In this document: piece by piece, positions 30,350-40,800 of the stretch
How the letters are laid out: each line of letters opens with the position of its first letter
Position numbering within the stretch: the first letter of the stretch is position 1
Source of the DNA: Schlesneria paludicola DSM 18645
Lineage (GTDB): Bacteria > Planctomycetota > Planctomycetia > Planctomycetales > Planctomycetaceae
DNA: 53,089 nucleotides
Direction: 5' to 3'
Assembly: GCA_945862235.1 (NCBI GenBank)
Contig: CAMAYU010000021.1
Coordinates: 1-53,089 of the forward strand
Program-made: the position numbers and the translations under genes
Notes under the pieces: model-generated
Told to the model about the DNA's origin: nothing
Database searches by the model: none
Seen by the model: only the letters and a program-made list of their open reading frames with translations

Positions 30350-30999
30350 GAATTGGATTACGAAGCCATCCAACCGGCCCTTGATGGCGGATGCCCTGCA
30401 CGAAGATGAGGCAAGTCACACTTCAAGGAATAGAACGGTCAGACCGAAATCTCTCTCGACGACCTCTTTGACTTCTAGCTCGCTGCGGCGGCGATGGTCG
30501 GCTCAGCGACCTCCGCGATTGCGACAGGAGGTGAGACCGCCGGCGTAGCACTCTGCTGTGGTGAAAGGAGGTTCTCCTTGATCGCTTCCAGATACCCAAG
30601 CCAAATGGCCCATTCTTGGTCTTCTAATGCCTCATGGTTTTGGGTACGCAGTCCTTTGACTTCAATATCTCCAGGGACGCATTCGCGTGTGGGAGCGTTT
30701 CTTCCTACGAAGCAATTCACCGAGACGCGGGGGTGTGATCTGACGGACTGCGAATCAGCGTCAAACACCGAGGTACTTCACGACGGGGCGATGGGGCTAG
30801 AGAACGTCTACCAACGGACATCACGCCGTTCAATCTGGCAACGCTTGTGTGTTGTGCTGTGAATCACAACATCGGTACATTCCCGACCTCTTGCAGCGCT
30901 TGCGTTGAACTATACGTGTTGCACGGAAGCTCGGTGAGGTTCGCTGGGTTCGTTGGACCACGCGATGTTTCGAGCAAATCACAGTCGATGGGCTGATCT
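30350..30999. other. 650-bp region between mcrC and the GTPase-chaperone operon
   Basis: One weak minus-strand frame (30475-30768) is listed separately. A short plus-strand fragment near 30429-30477 reads NGQTEISLDDLFDF before a stop and looks like the last residues of a lost gene. The part 30800-30999 should contain the promoter of the nine-gene operon; TTGAAC and TATACG occur near 30905-30920 but their spacing is too short to call a promoter. Confidence 0.5.
30475..30768 (-). CDS. Possible 97-residue unassigned protein
   Basis: The frame starts MFDADSQSVRSHPRVSVNCF and contains a convincing soluble stretch, LEDQEWAIWLGYLEAIKENL, before an alanine/proline/valine-rich tail ending AAAAS. No ribosome-binding site is obvious and the opposite strand also has an open frame. 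It may be the end of a degraded gene. No family recognised. Confidence 0.3.
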   Translation of the reverse strand: MFDADSQSVRSHPRVSVNCFVGRNAPTRECVPGDIEVKGLRTQNHEALEDQEWAIWLGYLEAIKENLLSPQQSATPAVSPPVAIAEVAEPTIAAAAS

Positions 31000-33129
31000 G
31001 TGCAAACGACCGCGATTCACGCCGTGCTCCGTGCTGTTGCCGCAGCGATGATGATCGTTGCCCTAGCGGGGTGGCCGTCAGAACGCGTTTGGGCAACAGA
31101 GTTCGAGTATCCAGAGTTGGAACGGCTCTATCGCGAGGTCGTCGATCTCCATTCGCAGATTCTCGACGAACGCGGAAGGATTCAGGTTCTGACACTGGAG
31201 ACGATGCTCCTTGAGCAGCAACTCCAGCGTGATTCTTCGCAGCAGTCTGAGCCGGCCCCGCACCTGCTGCCCGTCGTCCGCGCCGAGTGGACCCAATCCG
31301 GCAATGCGCGAAACGAATCGCTGGACTCCCACGCGGCCGCCCAGGCCGCCGTGTTGGTGGACGCCCGCAGGCAATGGGAACAGGCCCAGTATTCGGGCCT
31401 CCGCTTTCGCGAGCACGCCCGGCGCATAGAGTCCCGGCTGGGAGTCGATGTCGGTGTGACGCGCTCGCTCAGTTGGGTTTCGCTGCTGTGCTGGCTGGCA
31501 CCGTCCATCGGTTTGCTGGCACTTGTGAGCTGGCTCCTGCAATTGCACGAGCGCCGCATTGAATGGCGCAAGACTGTGCGGTCCCAGTCGTTTCTGCGGA
31601 ATGGCTCGGCTGCGGTTCTGGCGGCGCTCATGCCGCTGACACTGGCCGGTTGTGGTGGTCAACACGATCTAACACCCTTATCGACCTGGCAGGTGCGGCA
31701 GGTCGCAGAACTAAGTCGGCTCAAATCGCAATTGACCGTGGAACTGGAGGACACTCGCTCACGTCGAATGAGTCTCTCCGAACAGTTACGTGGGCAGCGA
31801 GTTCAGGTTTTCTCGCGGCTCGAACAAATCTTCGGCAACGGCAAAGGGGACGGTCCCACAGCGGTTGCCGGGGTGTTGGTGGCCGGCGAGAAAGAAAGCA
31901 TGAAGCGGCTGGAGTCGCTTCTGCTCGTCGATGCCCTGTTGGAACTCTACGAACAGGACGTGGGGACGGTTGCCAACGAACTCGCACGACGCGGGAACGA
32001 ATTAACGGAGTTTGTCGCCGCCCAACAGACCCGGACGCAGACGATCTCGATCGCGGCCGTGGGCACCGTCGGAGTGTCATTTCTGCTCTGCATGATCCCG
32101 TTCGTACGGGCACGGCGCAGCACCACGAAGCGTCTGAGTGACAACCGCCGGATTTGTCCGCGCTGCCTCGCAGCCGGTACGCTCAAGATTACGAAATCTA
32201 CGTTCGAGTGTTCCGAGTGCGATGGACGGATGCCGTCCAACCTGCTTGATGGAGAGCGTCTCTGCTTCCCGACGGTGGGTGTTCGTTCAGGCGGAAAAAC
32301 GCATTTCATTCTCGAGTTCTACGACCAGATCCGAAACAAGGCGACCAAGGTTGCGGCGCGCATGTCCTGGGTTCCTTCCTTCAGCGACGTCGAGAAGAGC
32401 TTCGACATCATGCTGAAAAACCTGCGGAAGGGAAAACGGCCTGATCCGACCGAGGCCGATCCGGATCGAATCCCCGAGCCGCTCCTGTTCACGATTCGTG
32501 ACCGTGCCCTGTTTCCGCCCAATTCCCTAAACCTGCTGCTGTTCGATCTCGGTGGTGAGGTCATGAACATGCATATCGACAAGGAAAAGCTGAAAGAGCG
32601 GGCGATGAAGATGGACGGCTTCCTGCTGTTCCTCGACCCGCAACAAGTCCTTCCGGACAACGGAAACTTCCTGACCAAGGACGATCAACTCAAGATGCTC
32701 TGTGACCAAAGCGCACAGATGAAGGCCGTTCGCGGAATCCAGCACGACGGCGTGCTCGACGTCCCCGTCGCCGTGTGCATTCCCAAGCTCGACCTGATTC
32801 CGAGGCACAATCCGTTGGCGGGAGCTGGCCACGAACTGCTCGATAAGTTGCGGAAAACTGAAAACGAACCGGTCACGCTCGACCTGCTGGAGACACGCTC
32901 CAAGATTGTCGGGCAGTTCCTGAAGGAGATGTTTCTCGGCTGGGATGTCGAGCGGGATCTCAAGGACAACTTTGGTGCCCGATTCCTGTTCTTCCCGCTG
33001 ACGCCGGTGAACATCATCGAAACAGAAATTGGCATTGATGACCTAAACCGCCGCTCGCTCAAGCCATTCGGAATCCAGGAACCTTTCCTGTGGCTGCTGC
33101 ACATCAGCGGCTATCAGGTTCTGAAATGA
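31000..33129 (+). CDS. Multi-pass membrane P-loop GTPase-like protein with zinc ribbon
   Basis: 709 residues from a GTG, first of nine genes. The N-terminal hydrophobic segment (9-25) is a signal peptide or anchor; further membrane segments lie at about 159-182, 202-217 and 350-368. Basic loops (HERRIEWRKTVR after the second, RARRSTTKR after the fourth) place those parts in the cytoplasm, leaving two helical coiled-coil-like regions (35-158 and 218-348) outside. The cytoplasmic C-terminus has a zinc ribbon (Cys386, 389, 404, 407), a P-loop TVGVRSGGKTHF (425-436), a Walker B NLLLFDLGGE (511-520) and a KLD motif at 595-597 in the place of NKxD. This fits TRAFAC-like GTPases of conflict systems (the double-GTPase/DO-GTPase kind). 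The segment LMPLTLAGCGG also mimics a lipobox. Confidence 0.75.
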   Translation: MQTTAIHAVLRAVAAAMMIVALAGWPSERVWATEFEYPELERLYREVVDLHSQILDERGRIQVLTLETMLLEQQLQRDSSQQSEPAPHLLPVVRAEWTQSGNARNESLDSHAAAQAAVLVDARRQWEQAQYSGLRFREHARRIESRLGVDVGVTRSLSWVSLLCWLAPSIGLLALVSWLLQLHERRIEWRKTVRSQSFLRNGSAAVLAALMPLTLAGCGGQHDLTPLSTWQVRQVAELSRLKSQLTVELEDTRSRRMSLSEQLRGQRVQVFSRLEQIFGNGKGDGPTAVAGVLVAGEKESMKRLESLLLVDALLELYEQDVGTVANELARRGNELTEFVAAQQTRTQTISIAAVGTVGVSFLLCMIPFVRARRSTTKRLSDNRRICPRCLAAGTLKITKSTFECSECDGRMPSNLLDGERLCFPTVGVRSGGKTHFILEFYDQIRNKATKVAARMSWVPSFSDVEKSFDIMLKNLRKGKRPDPTEADPDRIPEPLLFTIRDRALFPPNSLNLLLFDLGGEVMNMHIDKEKLKERAMKMDGFLLFLDPQQVLPDNGNFLTKDDQLKMLCDQSAQMKAVRGIQHDGVLDVPVAVCIPKLDLIPRHNPLAGAGHELLDKLRKTENEPVTLDLLETRSKIVGQFLKEMFLGWDVERDLKDNFGARFLFFPLTPVNIIETEIGIDDLNRRSLKPFGIQEPFLWLLHISGYQVLK

Positions 33130-33956
33130 ACTTCCCTCGTACCCGGAGTCAACCAGTCGTGACCAGTTTGCCGAACACTCCGTCCCGCATGAATGACATG
33201 CCGCTGCCGCCGCCACCCATCGACGAAATGGCTCCGGCGGATGTCGTTTTCGAGGGAATCGACGAGCCTCGGGCAGCCGCTGCTGCGACAGTCGCGGAAA
33301 TGCCAGCGGTCGAACCGACGCAGGACGAACCGACAACGGACCCGTCGGTTGGCATCCCGGTGCCGATGGCCTTCGATCCGGAGGCACTGGTGGCGCGGCT
33401 TGCCGACAGCCTGGCCCCCATCGAGCAGCGACTTCAGCGTCTCGAACAGACAGTCGAACTGAAGGTGAGCCGCGAGGAGCACCTGAATAAGATCATCGAC
33501 CAACTCCACGGCGAGGTCCAAGAGCACCGGCTGGGGATGTTAAGAAAACTACTGGAGCCGCTGGTTCTCGACCTGATCGCCACCAGTGGTGACTACGCCG
33601 AGATGGCGAAGCGGGAACGGGCGAAGGGGGACGATCCGGCAGCGCAGGCCCGGGCCTCGCTAGCCGACGAGATGTGCGACGAACTGCACGACATCCTGAG
33701 CCGGTACGGCTTCGATCAGTTTTCCGTGCCGGACGATCAGTTCGATGCCACGCGGCAGCGAGCCGTCCGACTCGAAACGACAGGTGATCGGACTCTCGAC
33801 GGGCGCGTGGCCACGCGCCGCCGGTGCGGGTTCCAATACAACAGCCAAGTCGTGCGACCGGAGCAGGTCACGCTGTACAAGTTTTCGCCGGCAGTCGTCT
33901 CCATACCGGTGGCCGTCGCCGGAGCCGTGCCGGATGACGCCGCAACCAATACCTGA
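33126..33956 (+). CDS. GrpE-like nucleotide exchange factor with a disordered N-terminus
   Basis: 276 residues, starting in ATGA overlap with the GTPase stop. Residues 1-85 are proline/alanine-rich and probably unstructured (MNDMPLPPPPIDEMAPADVV). A long helix follows from about 90 (RLQRLEQTVELKVSREEHLN through GEVQEHRLGMLRKLLEPLVL), like the GrpE dimerisation helix, then a helical bundle (LADEMCDELHDILSRYGFDQ) and a small beta domain (RAVRLETTGDRTLDGRVATR ... VTLYKF). GrpE opens Hsp70 to release ADP. Being next to two Hsp70 genes, this is probably a dedicated exchange factor rather than the cell's general GrpE, which is usually about 200 residues and lacks such a tail. Confidence 0.78.
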   Translation: MNFPRTRSQPVVTSLPNTPSRMNDMPLPPPPIDEMAPADVVFEGIDEPRAAAAATVAEMPAVEPTQDEPTTDPSVGIPVPMAFDPEALVARLADSLAPIEQRLQRLEQTVELKVSREEHLNKIIDQLHGEVQEHRLGMLRKLLEPLVLDLIATSGDYAEMAKRERAKGDDPAAQARASLADEMCDELHDILSRYGFDQFSVPDDQFDATRQRAVRLETTGDRTLDGRVATRRRCGFQYNSQVVRPEQVTLYKFSPAVVSIPVAVAGAVPDDAATNT

Positions 33957-34026
33957 AACACCGGCAACCGGTTTTGCCCCGACCTGCCAGAAACAGTTAC
34001 TACTCTTTGCGAAGGGAAGCATGCCA

Positions 34027-35718
34027 ATGAGCGACACGTTGAAAACCGTTTTCGGGATCGATCTTGGGACCACCTACTCGTGCCTTGCGTATATGGACGA
34101 GTCCGGCCGGGTGGTCATCGAACCCAACGCGGAAAATGAACGCATCACTCCCTCCGTCGTCTACTTTATCGGCGACGGCAAACAGGAGGTTGGCAAGGTG
34201 GCAAAGGAGCACGCGGAAATCTATCCCGACCGGGTAGCCATGCTCTTCAAACGCATGATGAGCGACCCCACCTGGACCCGCGAAATCGACGGCACGAAGT
34301 ACAAGCCGCAGGAGCTGTCCGGCTACGTGCTAAAGAAGGTCGTGGCCGACGCGCAGGCCCACACCAAAATGGAGATCAAGGATGTGGTGATCACCTGCCC
34401 CGCGTGGTTTGGGGCGGACCAAAGGAATGCAACCCGTGAGGCGGGCGTGATCGCCGGACTGAACGTCCGGGCGATCCTCAACGAACCGACAGCCGCGGCT
34501 ATCTCCTACGGCATGGAATCCGCGAAGGACGAAACTGTGCTCGTCTACGACCTGGGGGGCGGCACGTTCGACATCACCATGATCGACATCAACGACAACG
34601 AGATCCATGTGGTCTGCACAGGAGGCGACCACATGCTCGGTGGGCGCAACTGGGATGACCGGATTGTGGACTATCTCGTCGAACAGGCATGCCCGGAGGC
34701 TGCCGACGCCGCCAGCCTCCGGCAGGACGGAGAGTTGATGCAGGGGCTGTATTTGAAGGCGGAGAGCGCCAAGCAAACCCTCAGTCGTCTCGAAAGCATG
34801 AACATCCCCGTCACCACTTGCAGCGGGCGGGCGAAGATCGAGGTGACCAGGGCGACGTTTGAACGGCTGACGAGCGACCTGCTCGATTCCACCATCAGCC
34901 TGACGCGGGAAATGCTGGATCGCGCAGTCAGAGAGCGGGAAAAGAGGAACGAGAAGAACCTCAATCGCGGTTTCGACAAGATCCTGTTGGTGGGTGGGTC
35001 CACAAAGATGCCGCAGGTGGAAGCTCGGCTGCGGGAGGAGTTCAAAGTTCCCTGCGAGGCGCACGACCAGGACGAGGCGGTCGCTCGCGGCGCAGCCATA
35101 TTCGGACACAAGCTGGCCATCGACGACGAGATCAAGTACGTAGAGAACCAGCTCATCCAAGAGGCAGCGGCCGCCGCCGCACCCGACAGCAACGTCGAAG
35201 AGGCTCCCGCGCAACCGACTCCCGAACAGACGCAGCTCGCGGAACAGGAGGTTCGCAAGAAATTCAGTCTTCCGGGCACGCGACGGCTGGTGATCAAGGA
35301 CGTTGCGAGCCACACCTACGGCATCGTCGTGATGGATGGCGATGCCAAACTCGTCGTGACCAACCTCATCCTGCGAAACACCCCGGTTCCCGCTTCGGCT
35401 GTGTTTGAGGCCGGACTGGTTCAGGCGGGACAACGGATCGCCGAACTCAGGGTCGTCGAGAATGACTCCGACGACGCCATTAGCCCGCTCGACGAATCCG
35501 CTGAGATTGTCGCTGGCGAACTGCAGCTCCCACCAGGATTGCCGATCGACACGAAAATTCCAGTGACCTTCTCGCTGACCACTGACGGCCAACTGACGGC
35601 GAGCGCAAAGGAGGAGGCTTCCGGCAACGTCGTCGAGGTTAACGCCAAAGTCGCCGGAGCCATGACCCCGGAAGAGATTGCGGCAGCCACGAAACGGGTC
35701 TCCGGCCTGCGTCTCTAG
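34027..35718 (+). CDS. Hsp70 (DnaK-like) chaperone lacking the C-terminal lid
   Basis: 563 residues from the ATG at 34027, which is nine bases after AAGGGA; an ATG at 34021 is an alternative. The nucleotide-binding domain is complete: GIDLGTTYSC (10-19), ITPSVVYF, ILNEPTAAAISYG, VYDLGGGTFDI (173-183) and LLVGGSTKMPQVE (320-332). A variable linker with a run of alanine and proline is followed by the beta-sandwich substrate domain (HTYGIVVMDGDAKLVVTNLI ... IPVTFSLTTDGQLTASAKEE). The protein ends at EEIAAATKRVSGLRL, where DnaK (about 640 residues) continues into the helical lid. It probably binds clients without lid closure. The gene lies 70 bases after the GrpE-like gene. Confidence 0.93.
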   Translation: MSDTLKTVFGIDLGTTYSCLAYMDESGRVVIEPNAENERITPSVVYFIGDGKQEVGKVAKEHAEIYPDRVAMLFKRMMSDPTWTREIDGTKYKPQELSGYVLKKVVADAQAHTKMEIKDVVITCPAWFGADQRNATREAGVIAGLNVRAILNEPTAAAISYGMESAKDETVLVYDLGGGTFDITMIDINDNEIHVVCTGGDHMLGGRNWDDRIVDYLVEQACPEAADAASLRQDGELMQGLYLKAESAKQTLSRLESMNIPVTTCSGRAKIEVTRATFERLTSDLLDSTISLTREMLDRAVREREKRNEKNLNRGFDKILLVGGSTKMPQVEARLREEFKVPCEAHDQDEAVARGAAIFGHKLAIDDEIKYVENQLIQEAAAAAAPDSNVEEAPAQPTPEQTQLAEQEVRKKFSLPGTRRLVIKDVASHTYGIVVMDGDAKLVVTNLILRNTPVPASAVFEAGLVQAGQRIAELRVVENDSDDAISPLDESAEIVAGELQLPPGLPIDTKIPVTFSLTTDGQLTASAKEEASGNVVEVNAKVAGAMTPEEIAAATKRVSGLRL

Positions 35719-35780
35719 TCGTTGGAAAACGTACCTAACAGTGTCCCGGCAAACTCCCCGTAGCAGGAGCGGTCCCCGCC

Positions 35781-37868
35781 ATGTCAGAGATTCTGCCCGT
35801 TGGAATTGATCTCGGGACGACCAATTCGGTCATTGCCCGCATCGCCGGTGAGAGTGTTCCGGAAGTCATCCCGAATGCCGAGGGAGAGTCAATCACCCCA
35901 TCGGTGGTCTGGATCGGCGAGCGGGGAGTCGTGGTCGGCACGGACGCCAAGGAACAGATGTCGGAAGGGAACCCCGACACGGCCGCGTTCTTCAAGCGGC
36001 ACATGGGCAACCTGTCGCTCCCCTTTTTTCTCGGCGCGAAGCAATACTCGGCGGTCGATCTGTCTGCCTTCGTGCTGTCGAAACTGAAGCGGGACGCCGA
36101 AGAGCGACTTGGCCGGCCGATCGCGCACGCGGTCATCACGGTTCCCGCCTACTTTGAAGATCCTCAGCGCAACGCGACCATCGCCGCCGGCACGAAAGCG
36201 GGGTTGGATGTCCTCGAGATCATCAGCGAGCCGACTGCGGCGGCATTCGCCTACGGGCTGCACCAGACGGGGCGGGAGGAAAACATCCTCGTCTACGACC
36301 TCGGGGGCGGCACGTTTGACGTCTCGATCGTCAGGCTCACGCCACAGGAGTTCACTGTGCTCGCCACCAAGGGGGACCATGGGTTGGGAGGAAAGGACTG
36401 GGACGACATCCTCTCGGACTACGTGCTGGACCGTTTTCGCGACGAGTTTGGCGTCGATCCCCTCAGTCACGGACTGCCGCGCGGCGAGTTGCTGATGCTG
36501 GCAGAAACGGCGAAAAAGACCCTTTCGGGTGTGATGTCCACGGTGGTGAACTTCCATCACAGTGGGCATCGGTTACGACTGGAGTTGACACGCGAGGATT
36601 TTGAGAGCCGCACCTCCCACCTCATGGAGGCCACCCGGTCGCTGTGCAATGAGGTGTTAAAGGATGCGGGATTGAACTGGCAGTTGCTGACGGGCGTGTT
36701 GCTCGTGGGGGGCTCGACTCGGATGCCGATGGTCACCGACTACGTGCGGCAGATGTCCGGCGGGGCTCCACTGACGGGCATACATCCAGATCACGCAGTG
36801 GCCGTGGGAGCCGCGATCCGAGCGGCACGGCTGCTCGACGAGCGAACGCCGCACAAACCCCACTTCCGCCTGCCGGGGCCAAAGAAGATCCAGGACGTGG
36901 TCGCCCATCCGCTGGGGATGATCTCCGAAACGGATGACGGTAGCCGTTACACAAACAGCATTATTATCAACAAGTACTTGGGGGTTCCGTGTTCTAACAC
37001 GCGACCGTTTCAGCTCTACACCAGTCCCGGAAACGGAAACGAGATGGAGGTCTATCTGACCCAGGGGGAAAGCACGGATCCGGTCGACTGCACCGTCATC
37101 GCCCGGTGGCATGCGGCTGGCATCGAACACGATCCCAGCGGCCTGCAGGTAATTGACGTCGAGTATTCCTACACCGGCAACATGACTGTCGATGCCACGG
37201 CGCGTCTGCGGTCCACCGGCCGGACAATTCCGTTGACGAAGGAGTCCGATCTGGGAGACTTGTCCTGGATCCGCCAGCCTCCGCGGCGCAAGGGGAAGAG
37301 GCAGCACATCACCGCCTACCTAGCGGTCGACCTGTCCGGGAGTATGGCTGGCGCGGGAGTGGCCGCAGCGCAGAGGGCGGCCCGCGAATTTGTGCAACAG
37401 TCAGACTTGTCTAAGTGTTCTATCGGCATCATCGAGTTCGCGGACCGGGTCAAGGTGACTTGTCCCGCCTGCCAGGATGCCGGCCAGTTGGAGAGTGCCA
37501 TTGCGCCACTGGAGCCGCACGTCTTGTGCTCGCGCGTCGGGGTCGGAAACGCTGCCACTCCGTTCGCGACAGCCCACCAAATCCTGCGGGATGTGACTGG
37601 GGCTCGGTTCATAATCGTGCTGACCGATGGGCACTGGTCTTGTTGTCCCCAGGCCATCCAAGAGTCGGTGGCCTGCCGCGCGGACGGTATACAGACGATT
37701 GCCGTGGGAACCGAACAATCGAACGCGGACTTTTTGAAGCAGATCTCCTCATCGGAGGCTGGCAGCTTCTATGCGAAACAGCACGAGGTGGTCGGGATTT
37801 TCAGTTCTATCGCCCGCGAGTTGACCGAGACGGCGGGGGGGACCAAACGCGCCTTGAGGCTGAAGTGA
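35781..37868 (+). CDS. Hsp70 fused to a von Willebrand factor A domain
   Basis: 695 residues. The Hsp70 ATPase part is intact: GIDLGTTNSVIA (8-19), ITPSVVWI, ISEPTAAAFAYG, LVYDLGGGTFDV (170-181) and LLVGGSTRMPMV. A beta-rich substrate-like region covers about 360-500. The C-terminal vWA domain begins near 510 (HITAYLAVDLSGSMAGAG): the MIDAS residues are DLSGSM (517-522), the threonine in NAATPFATA and LTDGHW (Asp616). MIDAS domains bind a metal ion and a partner's acidic residue, so the fusion links chaperone cycling to ligand binding. AGGAG is 12 bases before the ATG. The next gene starts one base after its stop. Confidence 0.92.
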   Translation: MSEILPVGIDLGTTNSVIARIAGESVPEVIPNAEGESITPSVVWIGERGVVVGTDAKEQMSEGNPDTAAFFKRHMGNLSLPFFLGAKQYSAVDLSAFVLSKLKRDAEERLGRPIAHAVITVPAYFEDPQRNATIAAGTKAGLDVLEIISEPTAAAFAYGLHQTGREENILVYDLGGGTFDVSIVRLTPQEFTVLATKGDHGLGGKDWDDILSDYVLDRFRDEFGVDPLSHGLPRGELLMLAETAKKTLSGVMSTVVNFHHSGHRLRLELTREDFESRTSHLMEATRSLCNEVLKDAGLNWQLLTGVLLVGGSTRMPMVTDYVRQMSGGAPLTGIHPDHAVAVGAAIRAARLLDERTPHKPHFRLPGPKKIQDVVAHPLGMISETDDGSRYTNSIIINKYLGVPCSNTRPFQLYTSPGNGNEMEVYLTQGESTDPVDCTVIARWHAAGIEHDPSGLQVIDVEYSYTGNMTVDATARLRSTGRTIPLTKESDLGDLSWIRQPPRRKGKRQHITAYLAVDLSGSMAGAGVAAAQRAAREFVQQSDLSKCSIGIIEFADRVKVTCPACQDAGQLESAIAPLEPHVLCSRVGVGNAATPFATAHQILRDVTGARFIIVLTDGHWSCCPQAIQESVACRADGIQTIAVGTEQSNADFLKQISSSEAGSFYAKQHEVVGIFSSIARELTETAGGTKRALRLK

Positions 37869-37869
37869 A

Positions 37870-40800
37870 ATGGCAACGACTAAGCGCACAAACTACTTTG
37901 AACTGCTGGAACTCGTGTCCACCGAAGCCGATCGCGGTACGATCGAGGCGGCGATCAAGCGCAAGGAGTCCGAGTGGAGCAACGCTTCGCTCTACGGATC
38001 CGGCGAGACGGCGGCAGTCGCGAAACGGAACTTTGCGTTGCTGGAGGACAAGCAGGATCGCAAGGGCATTAGGTCCGTGATGCTGTCCGACAACGCCGAA
38101 CGACGGACCCAGTCCCGGGAGCGTGCCGACGCTGAACGAAAACTCGCGGAGGAGATGGAAGAGGAGCTGCTCAACGAGTACGGCGTCCTCTCCGGGCAGG
38201 GTTATCTGTTGAGACAGGCCCACGAAGACCTCGTCCGGAAGTTCGGCGAGGCAGCGGTGAAACGGGTCGTCAGAGTCCCCGTCATCGCGACGCCGCCGGA
38301 ACAGGAAAAGCCCTACATGGACGAGCGTGCTTTTCTGAAACTTGCGGGAGAGCTGAAGCACATCGAGAAAAGCAACTTGTATGATCTGCTGGGAAAGCCG
38401 CAGAACACCCCCACCGTCGAAATGTTGGGCTGCGCGAACGAGACCCTTAAGGGGGTTCGGCCTAAAGCGGCCAGAGACCCCCAGCTCAACCTGCAAAAGC
38501 AGGTGCTGGAAAGGTGTCTCAACATCTTCAAGAACGATACCGAGCGGTACAAGTACGACAATTCCCTGGAACAATATCCCGTCGAACAAGCCATCGGGAA
38601 GCTTGCCCGATCGGTACTCAAGAGCCACGGGCATTTCGGCCTCCAGCAGGCCGAAAAACTTGTCGCCATCGCCCACAACAAGGGAGTCCAGAAACCGCTT
38701 GCGGCGGAATTCGTCAACCGGCTAGAGCGCAATTACGCCGGCGGACTCGGATCGAAGGATCCAACTGAAATCCCACAGAAATGTTTGAAGTGTCAGCACA
38801 AAAATGACGCCGGTGCCGACGCCTGTGCTCAATGCGGACAGGCGTTGCTCGTCGCCTGTCCCAAGTGCGGGGAAAAAAAGCCGGTCGTCGATCCCGCATG
38901 TACATCGTGCGGGTTTTCTGAAAAGGACGCCGGGCAGTTTCGGACATTCCTCGCGGAGGCAAGCGACCTGCTCGTTCGGGAAAAGTTCGCCGATGCCCGC
39001 AGCCGGATGGCCGACGCCTCGCGGTTGCTGCCAGATTCAGACGATATCCGGCGGCTCGGTGAAGATGCGGACGAACGCGAACTCGACGCGCTGCTCAAGC
39101 AGGCGCAGTCGAACCTCGATGGCAACCAACTGGATGAGGCGGTCGAAGCCCTTTCAAGGGCGGGCGGTCTCAGTCCCGACGACCCGCGCGTGGCCGAACT
39201 GCGCAAAAAGCATGGCGGCCGCAGTCGCGTCAAAGAATCTCTGGCCGCACTCATCGCGGCCATTCAGGACGGAAAGAGTGAATGCCGCATTCTGGCCGCG
39301 TGGGACGCCGTGGTCGAAGGGGGTGGGCAGGACGATGCCACCGTGCATCAGTCGCGGATCGAGCTGGCCCGCAGCCGTGTTCATGCTCTGGATCTCGCGG
39401 ACCTTGGCGAGGACTTCGAGGGAGACCGAAAGTTCGTGGCGCAGTTCACTTCGATGGCGACCGGGCTGGGCGGCCAGTCTCTTAGGCTGGAGACTTGCCA
39501 CGACGACGCGGTGCAGAGTCTGAACGGACGGATGAAGACGGCGGCAGTTCGGATAGGTGCCGTCGATGCCATTTGCACGCTGTTGCAAGAGGCCGACGCG
39601 GGACGGGTCCACGAGTCCCAGATCGCCCATCACGGTCGGACGCTCCGTTCCGACTACTTCCCGACGCTGTTTGACCGCGTGCAGCTTGCCGTTCAGTTGG
39701 CGGCTGAGAAACCGGACACTGCCAAAGTCGCCGACCTGTGGGAACGAATCGAGAAAGGCCCCTTCTGCCCGAAGCATGCTCCGATTCTGGAGCAATGCCG
39801 GCGCATCTCCCAGTCGGTGCGGGGAGCGCGGATGGTCAGCGGCCTCACCTCTGGGGTGAGCGAGACAGACGACCGCAAGTATCTGGAAGCATTTGAGACC
39901 TGCGAACTGGGGCGTGTGGATGGCGACGGTCAACTGACGGATCGCCACCGGCAGACGCAGGCGCGGCTCCGGAAGCTCGATGCGATCGGGCTCGCTGTGG
40001 AGGAAGCCGATGCCGGCCGTGCGGGCGAGGAGGCGATCGTTGCCGCCGCCGACGTTGCCGGCCTTCCGGAAAACTATCGGTACCGGCTGAGCCCGCGTGT
40101 CGAAATCGCGCGGGTGTTGGCGGAGCGATGCCGGTCTGACCGGCGGGTCGCGCAGGCTGTGGAGAACCTCGCCGACGATGGACTGATGCCTCGCTGGTCC
40201 GCCACGATTCGCGACTTGAGGTTGGCTGAACGGCGAAGGCGGATTCTCGACGACATCGTGGCGCTCCCTACGACCCAGTCGAGGGAAGCGCGGGATATGG
40301 CTCTAGTCGGGGTGTGGGATGTTGAGCTGCTGCGTGACTGCCACGATGCCAACCCTTACGAACTGGAGGCCCGCGAGGCTGGTATCCGCCAGAAGAAATG
40401 GAGCCGAATCACGGCGCTTCTGGATAGAGGGGGCGATCCGACGGACTTGGAACTCGGCTTGGAGAGTGTCAAAGAGTACGACGGATATGCGAAACGCCGT
40501 CACGAGATCGAGGCATTGACGGAACGGTCCAAGCGGATCAGACCGCTGCTCGATTCACTAAACCAGCACGACGATCAGGGCTTTGTAAAGGCATTCGATC
40601 CGAACGTGATCCAAGAGCACTGGGCGGCCTTCCGAGACCATCAGATCGAGATTGAACGAATTGTGCGCGAGTCGATGTCCGCTGTGCTGAAGGCGGTCCC
40701 ATCGGAACCGGCTTGGTCGTGGGATCACATCGGACAGAACTTGGACATTCACTGGTCGCTTCAGCCGCGGGAGTTCACGTCGCTGTCGGTCGTCGCGACG

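Noticed and set aside
30494..30862. Plus-strand 122-codon frame before the GTPase gene
   Set aside because: No ribosome-binding site or family; overlaps a slightly more plausible minus-strand frame that is itself doubtful.
32138..32416. Restart frames inside the GTPase gene
   Set aside because: They break the zinc ribbon and P-loop, which are intact in the main frame.
34330..35592. Minus-strand open frame of 420 codons opposite the first Hsp70
   Set aside because: Mirror frame of a well-conserved Hsp70; such antisense frames are a known artefact of Hsp70 genes.
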